Positions 43,474 through 52,975 are shown, counted from the first letter of the stretch. The stretch: DNA of 64,000 nt from Chryseobacterium sp. (GCA_031277615.1 JAITMC010000018.1:62001-126000); one strand, 5' to 3'. Notes: generated by a model from the letters alone, not told the origin. Numbers and translations: made by a program.

Positions 43474-44970
43474 ATGACAGAAACCAATAACAGCCAACTT
43501 CCCATTTATGCAGCAGCCTTTACGGTGGTCCTGAAAATTTTTTTTCTATTAACGCATTATATCCAGGAAGATGCCTTTATAACCTGGAGAGTAGCGCAAA
43601 ACCTGCTGGATTATGGAGTCATAGGCTTTAACGGAAATACCAGAATATCGGCCTCTACAACCCATCTGTATGTTTTTGTATCCTATTTTTTCAATCTGAT
43701 CTTCGGTAAAGAGAACTTTATAGAACCTCTTCTGATTTTCAATTCCCTGCTGTTTACAATAGGAACGGTTTTTCTTTCTAATTTAATTCTTAAAAACCCT
43801 TGGCATAAAGCCATTTTTATATTTCTGATCGGTATCCTGCCGCCATCCATCAAAATTTCGATTCTGGGAATGGAATACGGAATCCTTTTCTTCCTTGAAA
43901 TGGCACTTCTGTATTACGGTTTCAGTAAGAACAGGAAATGGGCTCTGATCGTTTTGCCTGTGCTGATCATGTTTACCAGGATTGATACCGTTATTTTCCT
44001 CGGTATTGTCTTTTTGGTAGATCTCTTCTGGAATAAAAAGATCAGATGGCGTTATGTACTGGGTGGAATTTTAGGGCTGGTAACGGTTTTATCTTTTAAC
44101 TGGCTGTATTTTGGCGAAGTCGTCAACAATACGATCACGGCTAAAAAACTCCTGTATCAGCATGATTTTACATTCCGGCAGCATATGGAATACTTTGGGG
44201 CCAGCTTTGGAAACTTTTGGGGAATGTTTAAGCTTCCCGGAAATTTCAATCCGGTAACCATCGTGATTCTGGCCTTTGAGCTGATGTGCTTTATTTATCT
44301 GATCAGACAGCGCGAAAAAAGAAATTATTTCCTATGGATGATCTTCATTTTCGGATGGGTAAAACAGATTATTTTTATCTCTCAGAAAAGCCTTTTTGAT
44401 TGGTATTACTGGGTTCCGCAGCTTCTGCTTTTCGTTCCTGTCCTTATTTTTGTTCTGGAACAGAAAGAGAGAAAAAAACTGTGGCTGTCGCTGTTGCTGA
44501 TATTTTATATTCTTCCGATGCTGGCCTTTCAGACCGTACATTCTATTGCAACTGGCCACGGAGAATGGTACTACCGCAGAACGATCGGGGTATTTCTGGG
44601 CAGTTTTGAAAAAGATAAAAAACAATGGATCTTCCTGGAGCCAGCGGGATATATTCCTTACTTTTCAGGACTTAAGACAATTGATGAAGTCGGGCTGGTA
44701 GATAAGGAGGTTCAGGAAGAAGTAAAAAAAGACCGGGCCAATTACTGGATCAACACCGTTAAAAAAAGAAAACCGAAATATCTTCTTTCTTATAAAAACC
44801 TGTTTGAAGGAAAAGATGCAGCCTATTATCAGGCCCATTACACATTAATGCAGGAATTCAGGGTGAAAGATCACCTGAAAAGCGATTATAAGATCCTGGA
44901 AAAAATTTACAGGCTTAAACCTTCCGGAACAGATTACAATCTGTATATCAGGAATGATAAAAAATATTAA
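43474..44970 (+). CDS. Multi-pass membrane protein, probable GT-C glycosyltransferase
   Basis: A 498-residue protein with about nine to ten hydrophobic helices in residues 8-370 and a soluble C-terminal ~125 residues. The first periplasmic loop has YIQEDAFITWR, an acidic pair followed by aromatic and Arg residues as in GT-C mannosyl/arabinofuranosyl transferases. A later segment, YGEVVNNTITAKKLLY-like (residues ~211-230), is also reminiscent of those families. The family is inferred from this architecture, not a specific signature. Two downstream genes follow closely (17 bases, then a stop-start overlap), suggesting a three-gene operon under the promoter at 43425. Confidence 0.7.
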   Translation: MTETNNSQLPIYAAAFTVVLKIFFLLTHYIQEDAFITWRVAQNLLDYGVIGFNGNTRISASTTHLYVFVSYFFNLIFGKENFIEPLLIFNSLLFTIGTVFLSNLILKNPWHKAIFIFLIGILPPSIKISILGMEYGILFFLEMALLYYGFSKNRKWALIVLPVLIMFTRIDTVIFLGIVFLVDLFWNKKIRWRYVLGGILGLVTVLSFNWLYFGEVVNNTITAKKLLYQHDFTFRQHMEYFGASFGNFWGMFKLPGNFNPVTIVILAFELMCFIYLIRQREKRNYFLWMIFIFGWVKQIIFISQKSLFDWYYWVPQLLLFVPVLIFVLEQKERKKLWLSLLLIFYILPMLAFQTVHSIATGHGEWYYRRTIGVFLGSFEKDKKQWIFLEPAGYIPYFSGLKTIDEVGLVDKEVQEEVKKDRANYWINTVKKRKPKYLLSYKNLFEGKDAAYYQAHYTLMQEFRVKDHLKSDYKILEKIYRLKPSGTDYNLYIRNDKKY

Positions 44971-44986
44971 CGAATACTCTGAAACC

Positions 44987-45511
44987 ATGAAATACTGTGC
45001 TTTTCTCCGTGGCGTAAACGTAAAAGGAACCAATATGAAAATGGCCGATGTCTGCCAGGTCTTCACAGATGCCGGAATGCAGGACGTAAGCTCGGTACTG
45101 GCCTCCGGAAATATCGTTTTTTCTTCAGAGAAAAAAGCTCCTGATCTCAAGGAAATCCTTGAAAAAGCAATGTCTGATTATTTTTCCTATGAAGCCTTTT
45201 TATTCATCAGATCCATGGAAGAAACAGAAGCGTTCTGGAACAGCCGGCCATTTGAGAAAAATGAAGATCTTCATCAGTATGCCTTCGTGGGAAATCCAGG
45301 AGTGGAAAACATCCTGATGGAAGAATTTCAGAAGGCCTCTCAAACCGAAAATGAAAAAGCCGAAATTGTTAAGGGGATCTTTTACTGGCAGGTTCCGAAA
45401 GGAAATACACTGGATTCCACCTTTGGAAAAGTCCTGGGAAAAAAAAGCCTGAAAGATCAGTTCACCAGCAGGAATATCAATACGTTTGAGAAAATTCTGA
45501 AAAAGCTGTAA
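44987..45511 (+). CDS. DUF1697 domain-containing protein
   Basis: A 174-residue protein starting MKYCAFLRGVNVKGTNMKM, the family's characteristic RG(I/V)NVGG(N/K) start. VLASGNIVFSS is the next conserved block and SRNINTFEKILKKL the end. The frame is open 11 codons upstream, overlapping the previous gene, but family homology begins here. Small cytosolic ferredoxin-like repeat protein of unknown function. Its TAA overlaps the ATG of the next gene. Confidence 0.9.
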   Translation: MKYCAFLRGVNVKGTNMKMADVCQVFTDAGMQDVSSVLASGNIVFSSEKKAPDLKEILEKAMSDYFSYEAFLFIRSMEETEAFWNSRPFEKNEDLHQYAFVGNPGVENILMEEFQKASQTENEKAEIVKGIFYWQVPKGNTLDSTFGKVLGKKSLKDQFTSRNINTFEKILKKL

Positions 45512-45840
45512 TGGCTTTTGTTCTTATTGCAGCAGCCTTGTCCGGTGTTGCGAACTTTTACTATTGGGTATTTCAGGCCCCCATGAAAACCTGTAAGCTT
45601 TTTCTGATATTCTTTATGGTGGTTTCCCTGATCGCCTTCATTACAGATTCTGATCGCTTTCTGGAGGGTTGGGTGACGTTCTCAGGATATTATACTTTAC
45701 TTTTTCTGGTTCATTTATTACTGACCAAAGGTTTCGGGATCAGAAGATATTGGCCGTATGTATCTCTGTTTTCTCTTATTTCCCTTCTGGCAACCGCTTT
45801 TTTTGCAGTATTGATGCAGGATATTTTTAATTATTCTTAG
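45511..45840 (+). CDS. Small membrane protein
   Basis: A 109-residue protein with four hydrophobic helices (about 2-20, 26-44, 56-73 and 80-102) and basic loops (KGFGIRRYW). Its ATG overlaps the stop of the DUF1697 gene by one base, indicating translational coupling. Family unknown; possibly the mostly uncharacterised small four-helix inner-membrane type. Confidence 0.7.
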   Translation: MAFVLIAAALSGVANFYYWVFQAPMKTCKLFLIFFMVVSLIAFITDSDRFLEGWVTFSGYYTLLFLVHLLLTKGFGIRRYWPYVSLFSLISLLATAFFAVLMQDIFNYS

Positions 45841-45906
45841 GCGCAAATAATTTCCATTTGTGAAACTTTCTCAGTATTTTTACTGAACTTTTAATTTACG
45901 TAAAAA

Positions 45907-46716
45907 ATGATTCAGTATTTAGATAATATCAGTCACAAAGATTCAAAAAACTTTTTCCTTATTGCCGGTCCGTGTATCATAGAAGGCGAGGATATGGCTT
46001 TAAGAATTGCTGAAAAAGTAATCAGCATTACGGATAAATACAATATCCCGTATATTTTCAAAGGAAGTTTCAAAAAAGCGAACAGAAGCCGTGTGGATTC
46101 TTTTACCACCATTGGAGAAGAAAAATCTCTTGAAATTCTGAAAAAAGTTGGAGAAACATTCAATATCCCGACTACCACAGATATTCATGAAAACGAGCAC
46201 GCAGCCTTGGCCGCTCAATATGTGGATGTATTGCAGATTCCTGCATTTCTGGTCCGTCAGACCGATCTTTTGGTAGCCGCGGCAGAAACAGGAAAATGTG
46301 TAACCCTGAAAAAAGGCCAGTTCCTTTCACCGGAAGCTATGAAATTCGCCGTTCAGAAAGTGACGGATTCCAATAATCAGAAAGTAGCCATTATTGAGAG
46401 AGGAAATTCCTTCGGATATACAGATCTGATTGTGGATTACAGAGGAATTCCAACCATGAGGGAATATGCTCCTGTTATTCTGGATGTTACCCATTCACTG
46501 CAGCAGCCAAACCAGAGCTCCGGTGTTACAGGCGGAAGACCTGATCTTATTGAAACAGTGGCCAAAGCAGGAATTGCAGTAGGGGCAGACGGAATTTTCA
46601 TTGAAACACATCCTACACCTGAAACAGCACTGTCAGACGGTGCCAACATGTTAAGACTGGATTTATTAGAAGATTTACTACAAAAATTAACAAGAATTCG
46701 GGAATCGATTTTGTAA
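45907..46716 (+). CDS. kdsA: 3-deoxy-8-phosphooctulonate synthase (KDO-8-P synthase)
   Basis: A 269-residue enzyme condensing phosphoenolpyruvate and arabinose-5-phosphate to KDO-8-phosphate for lipopolysaccharide inner core. Motifs: LIAGPCIIEGEDMALR, FKGSFKKANRSRVDSF, VDVLQIPAFLVRQTDLL, KKGQFLSPEAMK and HPTPETALSDGANML. The length fits (E. coli 284). It sits alone, with 66 bases before it and 44 after. Confidence 0.96.
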   Translation: MIQYLDNISHKDSKNFFLIAGPCIIEGEDMALRIAEKVISITDKYNIPYIFKGSFKKANRSRVDSFTTIGEEKSLEILKKVGETFNIPTTTDIHENEHAALAAQYVDVLQIPAFLVRQTDLLVAAAETGKCVTLKKGQFLSPEAMKFAVQKVTDSNNQKVAIIERGNSFGYTDLIVDYRGIPTMREYAPVILDVTHSLQQPNQSSGVTGGRPDLIETVAKAGIAVGADGIFIETHPTPETALSDGANMLRLDLLEDLLQKLTRIRESIL

Positions 46717-46760
46717 TTGTTAAAAAATAATTAATTTTAGAAATTCTTAAAATATTTCTT

Positions 46761-48968
46761 TTGAAAAAACTAGTTTTACCACTAAGCCTTATGGTTCCCG
46801 TGCTGATTTTCTCCCAAAACAGAAAAAAGGATACGACAACAACTAAAGTAAACGATATTGAAGAAGTTGTTTTCCAGAAAAAAGCAACCGGAAAAACCAA
46901 CGACCTTACCAACGTCAAAATTTCGGCAAAAGATGCTCAGAATGTAGCCAGTATTTCCGGAGGGATTGAAGGAATTCTTAAAACCTTACCTTCCGTAAAC
47001 TCCAATACAGAGCTGTCTTCACAATATATGGTGCGTGGTGGAAACTATGATGAGAATCTTATCTACATCAATGATATTGAAATTTACAGGCCCTTTCTGA
47101 TCAGGAACTCTCAGCAGGAGGGGATGAGTATCATTAATCCGGATATGGTTTCAACGGTGAACTTCTCAGCTGGAGGATTTGAAGCTAAATACGGCGATAA
47201 AATGTCGTCTGCACTGAATATTTATTACCGTGAGCCGGAAAAGTTTGAACTTTCGGGAGAAGCCAGTTTAATCGGCGGAAGGCTGACAACCGGTTTAGCT
47301 TCAAAAAACAAAAAACTTACTGCTTTATTTTCCGGAAGATACAGAAATACCAACCTGATTCTTAATACGTTAAAAGAAGACACGGACTATAACCCGAGTT
47401 ATTGGGATTTTCAGACCTACCTGAACTACCACATTACCGATAAGCTATCTCTTTCATTCATAGGATATTATTCCAAGAATGATTATGAGATGGTTCCCAA
47501 GACAAGGGAAGTGGAATTCGGTACGCTTCAAAGGCCTATTAAGGTTAATATTCTTTACAACGGAAGAGAAGATGACAAGTATAAGAATATGATGGGCACC
47601 GTGTCTTTAAATTATAAGGCATCGGAGAAATTGAAGTTCACATTGGATGCTTTTGCTTATCAGAACAGGGAAAAGGAATATTATTCCATAGCATCCGGCT
47701 ACCAGATTCATGGAGTGGATCCTGTTACAGGTGATCCCATAACAAGTTTTGATGGAGCCGGACAAATAGAACATGCCAGAAATGATCTGTTTGTAAGAAC
47801 TTCCGGAGCCCAGTTCAGAGCCAAATTTTCGCCTAATGTAAATACCGATTTTGAAGTAGGTCTTAAATATGAGAGAGAGAATCTGAAAGACTTTACCAAT
47901 GAATGGAAGCTTACAGACTCCACCGGTTACAGTATGCCAAGACCTATTGTTGATCCAAGAACAGGAGGAACAGGAGATCTTAAACTGGCTTATTATATCG
48001 GGGGAAGAAACCACATTGAGCCTACAAGGCTTTCTGCGTATGCCCAGTATTCCCAGAAATTCTACTGGGGGGCGAGTAAAGTATTCGTTAATGCCGGAGT
48101 AAGGGTGGCCAACTGGAGCTTTAATAAAGAAACGATATTCTCTCCGAGAATACAGTTTGCCATAAAACCAGACTGGGAAGAAGATATGCTATTTAAGCTT
48201 TCGGGAGGAATTTACTACCAGTCTCCTTTTTATAAAGAAATAAAAGACCTTGATGGGAATTTCAATTCCGATATCAAATCCCAGCGTTCCATTCAGGTGA
48301 TTCTGGCCAACGATTACGAATTTTATATGTATGACAGGCCATTTAAGCTGACGACAGAAGCCTATTATAAAAAAATGGATGACCTGATTCCTTATTATAT
48401 GGATAACGTAAGGATCCGTTATTCCGGGAAGAATAATGCTTCCGGATATGCCTATGGAATTGATACCCGTTTATACGGTGAATTTGTTCCCGGAATAGAT
48501 TCATGGCTATCGGCAAGTTATGCCAGAGTTTATGAAAATATCGATGGAAAAGGCAATATTCCGAGACCAACCGACCAGAGGTTCAGATTTGCCATGTTCT
48601 ACCAAGATTATATGCCGAAATTCCCTTCAATGCGGGTGAACCTTACCCTGGTTTATTCGATGGGAATACAGACGGGGGCTCCGGTTTTCACCGATCCTTA
48701 CCAGTATCAGACCACATTACCGGCTTACAAAAGAGTAGATATCGGACTTACCAAAGTCTTTATTGATTCAAAAGAGAAGAAAAGCTACGGAGGTTTCTGG
48801 GGTAACTTTAAAGAATTAACGTTGGGCGTTCAGGTCTTTAATGCATTCAACATTAAAAATGCCGTATCCAATAACTGGATTACCGATAGCAATACCAATA
48901 TGATGTATCCGGTTCCAGTACGTCTTACAGGGCGTTTCTTTAATGTGAAACTTGAATTCAAACTGTAA
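46761..48968 (+). CDS. TonB-dependent receptor (TTG start)
   Basis: A 735-residue protein. The start codon is TTG: translation as MKKLVLPLSLMVPVLIFSQ gives a proper signal peptide, and no ATG is suitably placed. The plug contains DIEEVVFQ, GGIEGILKTLPSVNSN, MVRGGNYDENLIYIND and SAGGFEAKYGDKMSSALNI, followed by barrel strands and the terminal aromatic strand FFNVKLEFKL. There is no SusD partner. The next genes concern copper or other metals, so a metal or metallophore ligand is possible, but the terminator between them argues for separate transcripts. Confidence 0.9.
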   Translation: MKKLVLPLSLMVPVLIFSQNRKKDTTTTKVNDIEEVVFQKKATGKTNDLTNVKISAKDAQNVASISGGIEGILKTLPSVNSNTELSSQYMVRGGNYDENLIYINDIEIYRPFLIRNSQQEGMSIINPDMVSTVNFSAGGFEAKYGDKMSSALNIYYREPEKFELSGEASLIGGRLTTGLASKNKKLTALFSGRYRNTNLILNTLKEDTDYNPSYWDFQTYLNYHITDKLSLSFIGYYSKNDYEMVPKTREVEFGTLQRPIKVNILYNGREDDKYKNMMGTVSLNYKASEKLKFTLDAFAYQNREKEYYSIASGYQIHGVDPVTGDPITSFDGAGQIEHARNDLFVRTSGAQFRAKFSPNVNTDFEVGLKYERENLKDFTNEWKLTDSTGYSMPRPIVDPRTGGTGDLKLAYYIGGRNHIEPTRLSAYAQYSQKFYWGASKVFVNAGVRVANWSFNKETIFSPRIQFAIKPDWEEDMLFKLSGGIYYQSPFYKEIKDLDGNFNSDIKSQRSIQVILANDYEFYMYDRPFKLTTEAYYKKMDDLIPYYMDNVRIRYSGKNNASGYAYGIDTRLYGEFVPGIDSWLSASYARVYENIDGKGNIPRPTDQRFRFAMFYQDYMPKFPSMRVNLTLVYSMGIQTGAPVFTDPYQYQTTLPAYKRVDIGLTKVFIDSKEKKSYGGFWGNFKELTLGVQVFNAFNIKNAVSNNWITDSNTNMMYPVPVRLTGRFFNVKLEFKL

Positions 48969-49013
48969 AAGCAAACAAACATACTTGTTTTTGATAGTAT
49001 GTCAATACCATAT

Positions 49014-49042
49014 AAAGCTTCTGAATTTTCAGGAGCTTTTTT
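49014..49042 (+). terminator. Terminator after the TonB receptor gene
   Basis: Stem AAAGCTTCTGA / TCAGGAGCTTT (11 bp, one mismatch or wobble) with a 4-base loop and a T run. Confidence 0.8.
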
Positions 49043-49119
49043 ATTTGGCGGAATTTTATAACAAGTCTTCCGAATTTTATAACAACATGTTCATGGATAT
49101 TTTTAACTTTGCCTTATCA

Positions 49120-49500
49120 ATGAAAAAGATTCTTGCCATATTGTTCTCTGTTTTCTACTTCGGATTTTCTTCCGGAGCGGCTTTCAGCGTTCATTACTGT
49201 ATGCAGGAATTCGTTTCGGTGAGCCAGAAAACCAATGATATCTGCGGGAAATGCGGCGTTAAAGAAAAAAAAGGATGCTGCAAAACAGAGATCAAAGTGG
49301 TAAAAGTAGATGATTCCCAAAAATCAGATCTGCTGAAGATCAATTTTTTAAACCAGATCCTGGAAAAAGCTCCGGATCATCAGTTTTTTGTGACCGATAG
49401 ATCTTTCTCGGCATCAAAATTTACCCAGATCAGGATCAATGCACCGCCGGAATACCGGCCGGTTGCTATCTACATCAATCATTGTCATTTTAGAATTTAA
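49120..49500 (+). CDS. HYC_CC_PP family protein
   Basis: A 126-residue protein starting MKKILAILFSVFYFGFSSG, a signal peptide. An in-frame ATG 11 codons upstream is less likely. The three marks that name the family are all present: HYCM after the signal, a Cys cluster CGKCGVKEKKGCCKTE, and APPEYRPVAIYINHCHFRI at the end. Known in Bacteroidota as a small envelope protein often near metal-efflux or copper genes; its function is not established. The Cys/His content fits metal binding. First of three rightward genes in the copper region. Confidence 0.85.
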   Translation: MKKILAILFSVFYFGFSSGAAFSVHYCMQEFVSVSQKTNDICGKCGVKEKKGCCKTEIKVVKVDDSQKSDLLKINFLNQILEKAPDHQFFVTDRSFSASKFTQIRINAPPEYRPVAIYINHCHFRI

Positions 49501-49619
49501 AATCCGTCAGTTGTCTGGTATTATTCAGATGATACATTCTCATGGGCAACATGACCACGTGCATTTTTTGCGCTTTTCAACCATTCTTTATTAAAAATTA
49601 ATTCTAAAATTTTAAAACA

Positions 49620-50093
49620 ATGAAAAAGTATATCATTACAGCAGCCCTATCCTTATTTTCAATTCTTTCGCTTTCTGCACAGTCTAAAAAAGATCCTCAG
49701 GTCTCAAAACTTTATCAGAATTATATCGCCATCAAGTCTGCTCTGGCTTCTGATGATGCGGATAAAACATCCAAAGCTGCGGCAGAATTCATCAAAACAG
49801 CCTCTACCGTTGACTATAAATTAGTTTCTGAAGGTAATCTGAATATTCTCAGAAAAGATGCTACCGTAATTTCTGATGCCAGAAATATCGATACCCAGAG
49901 AGAAACGTTTTTCAACCTTTCAGACAATATGATTGCCCTTACAAAAGAGTTTAAGCTTTCGGAAAATCCGGTGTACGTACAATACTGTCCTATGGCAGAA
50001 GGAAGCTGGCTGAGCAATGAAAAACAGATCGTCAATCCTTATTACGGAAGTGCTATGCTTTCATGTGGAAGTGTAAAGTCAGAAATTAAGTAA
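49620..50093 (+). CDS. DUF3347 domain-containing periplasmic protein
   Basis: A 157-residue protein with signal peptide MKKYIITAALSLFSILSLSAQ and a four-helix DUF3347 domain: KLYQNYIAIKSALASDDADK at the start, VYVQYCPMAEGSWLS and NPYYGSAMLSCGSV at the end. YCPMA and SCG are the family-conserved, probably metal-binding positions also found at the end of CusB-like adaptors. Context suggests a role in copper or silver handling. Confidence 0.88.
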   Translation: MKKYIITAALSLFSILSLSAQSKKDPQVSKLYQNYIAIKSALASDDADKTSKAAAEFIKTASTVDYKLVSEGNLNILRKDATVISDARNIDTQRETFFNLSDNMIALTKEFKLSENPVYVQYCPMAEGSWLSNEKQIVNPYYGSAMLSCGSVKSEIK

Positions 50094-50122
50094 TCACTGT
50101 ATTTATTTTTAATACAATAGGT

Positions 50123-50165
50123 TGTATAGCTTTATCAGTATTTTACTTTAAGCTATACAGCTTTT
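50123..50165 (+). terminator. Inverted repeat between the DUF3347 and multicopper oxidase genes
   Basis: Perfect 10-base arms TGTATAGCTT / AAGCTATACA with a 17-base loop, followed by GCTTTT. It may be a terminator or an RNA processing or regulatory hairpin 18 bases before the next start codon. The T run is short. Confidence 0.45.
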
Positions 50166-50182
50166 AAAAAGTTCGGAATATT

Positions 50183-52966
50183 ATGAAAAAAATACTCATA
50201 TTTCTGGTGCTTTTATATTCTGTTTTTACCTTCGCACAAACTACGAAAACCTATTATACCTGTCCGATGCATCCGGAAGTGGTGTCTTCAAAACCAGGAG
50301 ACTGTCCGAAATGTAAAATGACACTCGTCAAAAAAACGGTGGTGATAAAACCTAAAACAGAAGTAAAGCCCCAGGAAAAACCAGCCCCTAAACAGGAGAT
50401 AAAAGTAAAACCTGCGGGAAGTTCGGTTAATAAGGCTAAGATAGATGTTAAAAAAACAAAGGCCAAAGAAGTGACGAAAGCAGAAAAGAAGAAAACATCA
50501 AAACCTGCTGCGATGGCTAAACCTGCCGGTCAGCCTGATCATAAAGCCCATGCTCAAACCGTCTATACCTGCCCGATGCATCCTGAAGTCACTTCGGATC
50601 AGCCGAGAAAATGCCCGAAATGCGGAATGGAACTGGTAGAAAAGGATCATCCTCAGCATACAGCTGTTGAAAATACACAGCAGGAAAAAACTGCTCTCAA
50701 AAGAAATTCTGAGAACGGAAAACTAAGTTTCGGAGGGAAAACAGTGAGGTATGACCTGTATGTAAAAGATACCCTCGTCAATTTTACAGGAAAGAACAGA
50801 AGAGCCCTTGCCATCAACGGAAAACTTCAGGCACCCACCTTATATTTTACAGAAGGTGATACCGCTGAAATTTATCTTCACAATATGCTGAAGGAAAATA
50901 CCGGGCTGCACTGGCACGGAGTTATTCTTCCCAATGAGCATGACGGCGTTCCTTACCTTACCACAAAGCCCGTAAAACCGGGAGAAACGCATTTGTACAA
51001 ATTTAAAATTTCACAAAACGGTACCTATTGGTATCATTCTCATGAAGCCCTTCAGGAGCAGATCGGAATGAATGGGATTCTGGTATTCAAAAAAAGAGAA
51101 AGCGAGCCGGCTCCTCAGTATAATGCTGAGATTCCTGTTTTGCTGGGCGACTGGAGTGATGAAGATCCCATGCAGATCGCAAGAAGACTGCATATGGCCA
51201 ATACAGACTGGTATGCTGTTAAGAAAAATGCCGTTCAGAGTTATTGGGAGGCCATTAAATCCGGCAATTTCGGAACCAAAGCGCTCAATGAATGGAAAAG
51301 AATGGAAGCCATGGACGTCAGTGATGTATATTACGATAAATTCCTGATCAATGGTGCTCCAAGCTCTGATTATTCCAATGTAAAGGCTGGAGATAAAGTA
51401 AGGCTGAGAGTCGCCAACGGAGGATCATCCACCTATTTCTGGCTCAATTACGGAGGCGGAAAAATAAAAGTAGTGGGAAATGACGGGAATGATGTGGTTC
51501 CGGTAGAAGTAGACCGTCTGATCATCGGGGTTTCCGAAACCTATGATATTGAAGTCACGGTTCCTGAGAATAAAAGCTTTGAATTCCGGGCCACTTCCGA
51601 AGACAGAATAGGACATGCTTCTCTTTGGCTGGGTTCCGGCAGCAAAGTGGAAGCTCCCAACTTACCAAGACTGATGCTTTTTGAAGGCATGAAAATGATG
51701 AATGGTATGATGGAAATGAGTGGAAATATGAAGCCGATGAACATGACGATGGGAAACCAGATGATGGATATGAATGAAGTAATGTATCCGGAAATTCCTG
51801 AAAGCCAGAGAAAAATGACCGCAAAGCATATGAATGAAATGATGGGCATTAAATCAAAGGAAAAAGAGCAGGAGGAAGATCATTCACAGCATACCGGAAT
51901 GAATATGAAAGAGGAAAAATCAATTAAAAGATTGTCTTATAATGTATTGAAATCCCCTGAAAAAACAATTCTTCCGGAAGATCATGTAAGAGAGCTGAAG
52001 TTTACACTGGAAGGGAATATGAACCATTATCTGTGGACACTGGATAATAAAACAGTAACCGAAACCGATAAAATTCTGGTGAAAAAGGGTGAAATCCTCA
52101 GAATCACGATGTATAACAACTCCATGATGCGCCATCCGATGCACCTTCACGGTCATGATTTCAGACTGATCAATTCAAAAGGAGAGTATTCACCTCTGAA
52201 AAATGTAGTGGATATTATGCCGATGGAAACCAATACCATAGAATTCGCTGCCAACCAGGATGGAGACTGGTTTTTCCACTGCCACATCCTGTATCATATG
52301 ATGGCCGGAATGGGAAGAATATTCAGCTATGAAAATTCAAAACCGAATCCGCAGCTGCCGGACAGAAAGCTGGCCTGGAAAAACTTTTTGAAGGATAACC
52401 GGATGATCAGTTCTATGGCGATGCTTGATGTGGCCAGCAATAAAATGCATGCGGAAACCATGACGATGTTCGGTCCAAGATGGGCCAATCTGAATGAATT
52501 TCATTCCAACTGGGATTTTGATCATTTTGAAGGCAATGTAAAAGTAGGAAGGTTTTTAGGAAAATTCCAGTGGGCACTTCCATATGCCGGGTTCAGGTTC
52601 CAGAAAAATCATGAAATCATGGAAAGACAGATGGCCGAAGATATGGGAATGGATTTTCATGGAAAGAAAACCTGGTTCGGACAGCAGAAAGCCTCCAAAA
52701 ACAAAGCGTCTTTCATTGTCGGAATGCAGTATCTTTTACCCATGCTTATCACTGCTGATGCCAGTGTAGACCAGAACGGAAAAGTATTACTGGAGCTGAG
52801 CAGAGAAGATATTCCTGTTTCCAGAAGGATACGCGGAAATTTCAGTGTCAATTCCGACGGGGAATTTTCAACAGGGCTCCGTTACATTTTACAGAAGTGG
52901 CTTTCCGTTTCCGGAAACTATGATAATGAAATGGGCTGGGGCGCCGGTGTTACCCTGACGTACTAA
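50183..52966 (+). CDS. Multicopper oxidase with two N-terminal metal-binding domains and C-terminal CopB-like barrel
   Basis: A 927-residue periplasmic/outer-membrane protein with signal peptide MKKILIFLVLLYSVFTFAQ. Two heavy-metal-binding YTCPMHPEV..CPKC.M modules (Cys27/41/44 and Cys130/144/147) are separated by a Lys/Pro linker. The multicopper oxidase has copper ligands LHWHG (His243, 245), WYHSHE (His285, 287), HPMHLHGH (His651, 654, 656) and HCHILYHMMAGM (His699, Cys700, His701, His705, Met710). A Met-rich insert (about 508-580) precedes the last cupredoxin domain, as in CopA/PcoA. Residues ~755-927 look like a CopB-type beta-barrel ending GWGAGVTLTY. Predicted to oxidise Cu(I) and confer copper tolerance. 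Confidence 0.9.
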   Translation: MKKILIFLVLLYSVFTFAQTTKTYYTCPMHPEVVSSKPGDCPKCKMTLVKKTVVIKPKTEVKPQEKPAPKQEIKVKPAGSSVNKAKIDVKKTKAKEVTKAEKKKTSKPAAMAKPAGQPDHKAHAQTVYTCPMHPEVTSDQPRKCPKCGMELVEKDHPQHTAVENTQQEKTALKRNSENGKLSFGGKTVRYDLYVKDTLVNFTGKNRRALAINGKLQAPTLYFTEGDTAEIYLHNMLKENTGLHWHGVILPNEHDGVPYLTTKPVKPGETHLYKFKISQNGTYWYHSHEALQEQIGMNGILVFKKRESEPAPQYNAEIPVLLGDWSDEDPMQIARRLHMANTDWYAVKKNAVQSYWEAIKSGNFGTKALNEWKRMEAMDVSDVYYDKFLINGAPSSDYSNVKAGDKVRLRVANGGSSTYFWLNYGGGKIKVVGNDGNDVVPVEVDRLIIGVSETYDIEVTVPENKSFEFRATSEDRIGHASLWLGSGSKVEAPNLPRLMLFEGMKMMNGMMEMSGNMKPMNMTMGNQMMDMNEVMYPEIPESQRKMTAKHMNEMMGIKSKEKEQEEDHSQHTGMNMKEEKSIKRLSYNVLKSPEKTILPEDHVRELKFTLEGNMNHYLWTLDNKTVTETDKILVKKGEILRITMYNNSMMRHPMHLHGHDFRLINSKGEYSPLKNVVDIMPMETNTIEFAANQDGDWFFHCHILYHMMAGMGRIFSYENSKPNPQLPDRKLAWKNFLKDNRMISSMAMLDVASNKMHAETMTMFGPRWANLNEFHSNWDFDHFEGNVKVGRFLGKFQWALPYAGFRFQKNHEIMERQMAEDMGMDFHGKKTWFGQQKASKNKASFIVGMQYLLPMLITADASVDQNGKVLLELSREDIPVSRRIRGNFSVNSDGEFSTGLRYILQKWLSVSGNYDNEMGWGAGVTLTY

Positions 52967-52975
52967 TGATAAAAT

